Shown here piece by piece: positions 63,589-64,000 of a DNA stretch of 64,000 nt. Each line of letters starts with the position of its first letter. Position 1 is the stretch's first letter. A model generated the notes under the pieces. It was given only the letters and a program-made list of their open reading frames with translations, was not told the DNA's origin and made no database searches. Source of the DNA: Sulfitobacter sp. JL08 (GTDB lineage: Bacteria > Pseudomonadota > Alphaproteobacteria > Rhodobacterales > Rhodobacteraceae); NCBI RefSeq assembly GCF_003352045.1, contig NZ_CP025815.1:1984001-2048000 (forward strand), in the 5' to 3' direction. The position numbers and the translations under genes are program-made.

Positions 63589-64000
63589 ATGGGCGTTGCC
63601 GCCGCCAGTTTCCTTGTTTTTGCCGCCAGTCAGGTCGGCACGCCGGGTCCGGCCAATATGGCCCTGCTGGCAACAGGCGCGCGCTATGGGTTTCGCGCCG
63701 CACTGCCTTTCGTGGCCGGTGTCGCGCTCGGCAAACAACTGGTAATCTGGCCCGTCGGTTTTGGGCTGATGGAACTGTCTGCCCGCGCACCATGGGTGTT
63801 TGAAACGCTGAAATGGGTTTCCGCCGCCTATATCCTTTGGCTGGCATGGAAAGTGGCCAACCTGCGCCTTGGGCCGCAGGGCACGCGCAGCACCGCACCG
63901 GGATTTCTGGCAGGGCTGATCGTTCATCCATTGAACCCCAAGGCATGGGGCATGATCATCGCGGGCTTTACCGGATTTGTCGCCATCGGCACACCGCCCT
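63589..64000 (+). CDS. LysE/RhtB-family exporter (3' partial)
   Basis: The first 137 residues of a membrane exporter of amino acids. The N-terminal block FLVFAASQVGTPGPANMALLATGARYG (about 8-34) is the LysE family signature; further helices and NPKAWGMIIAG follow. It runs off the window end. Substrate unknown. Confidence 0.9.
   Translation, partial: MGVAAASFLVFAASQVGTPGPANMALLATGARYGFRAALPFVAGVALGKQLVIWPVGFGLMELSARAPWVFETLKWVSAAYILWLAWKVANLRLGPQGTRSTAPGFLAGLIVHPLNPKAWGMIIAGFTGFVAIGTPP

Overview
The window is most likely a chromosomal segment of a marine alphaproteobacterium of the Rhodobacteraceae (Roseobacter group). This is inferred from high-GC flanks, an L21 protein with a long C-terminal extension, a Usg homologue, a Hint-domain protein, a VPLPA-type C-terminal sorting signal, a tripartite tricarboxylate transporter, and a split cobalamin/folate methyl-transfer cluster.

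Bases 1-39869 are ordinary core chromosome. In order they hold: the end of mfd; a minus-strand run (Bcr/CflA-type efflux pump, small K+-channel-like protein, DsbA/FrnE-like oxidoreductase, acyl-CoA synthetase); an XRE-cupin regulator; an orphan peptide-binding protein; a candidate sRNA with a strong terminator; 3-hydroxybutyrate dehydrogenase plus a patatin; an alpha/beta hydrolase; a DUF502 protein; the psuK-psuG pseudouridine catabolic pair; a divergent DUF4198/HupE pair; a ThiE-like protein, trmJ, ctaA and an M32 carboxypeptidase; gyrA; usg; a cNMP-domain membrane protein; a radical SAM protein; the zwf-pgl-pgi operon; a thioesterase and a 51-residue membrane protein; tctC-tctB-tctA; a one-carbon cluster (PF13769-like small protein, MetF-like reductase, pterin-binding methyltransferase); Ppx/GppA; and rlmE.

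Bases 39910-59305 are a visibly AT-richer accessory region lying against the 3' end of a tRNA-Ser(CGA) gene at 59289-59378 (minus strand). The last bases of that tRNA recur at 39910 and 45314, so the region reads as two stacked integrated elements. The distal one (39910-45313) carries small membrane and secreted proteins, a VasI-like protein, a helicase-associated-domain remnant and a serine recombinase with a res-like site in front of it. The proximal one (45314-59288) carries its own tyrosine integrase beside the tRNA and four copies of a 9-base motif near its ends. It also carries a His-Xaa-Ser (Hxs) peptide-modification locus: hxsD-hxsB-hxsC-hxsA, followed by a small membrane protein and a MauG-like di-heme protein, with a second, larger MauG-like protein divergent from hxsD. 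A secreted ClpP/SppA-fold protein, an IS1380 scar, a polymerase-like protein, a lipoprotein, a VPLPA-CTERM protein and a second serine recombinase complete the element.

The Hxs locus is the most interesting system. Two radical SAM enzymes probably modify the exported HxsA protein, which has six consecutive His-Xaa-Ser units and a peptidoglycan-binding-like C terminus. Two di-heme enzymes probably act outside the membrane. The small membrane protein next to hxsA resembles the extra N-terminal domain of the divergent MauG-like protein, so the same accessory module appears once split and once fused.

Bases 59379-64000 return to core chromosome: two tandem DUF2059 proteins, a Hint-domain protein, rplU-rpmA and the start of a LysE-family exporter.
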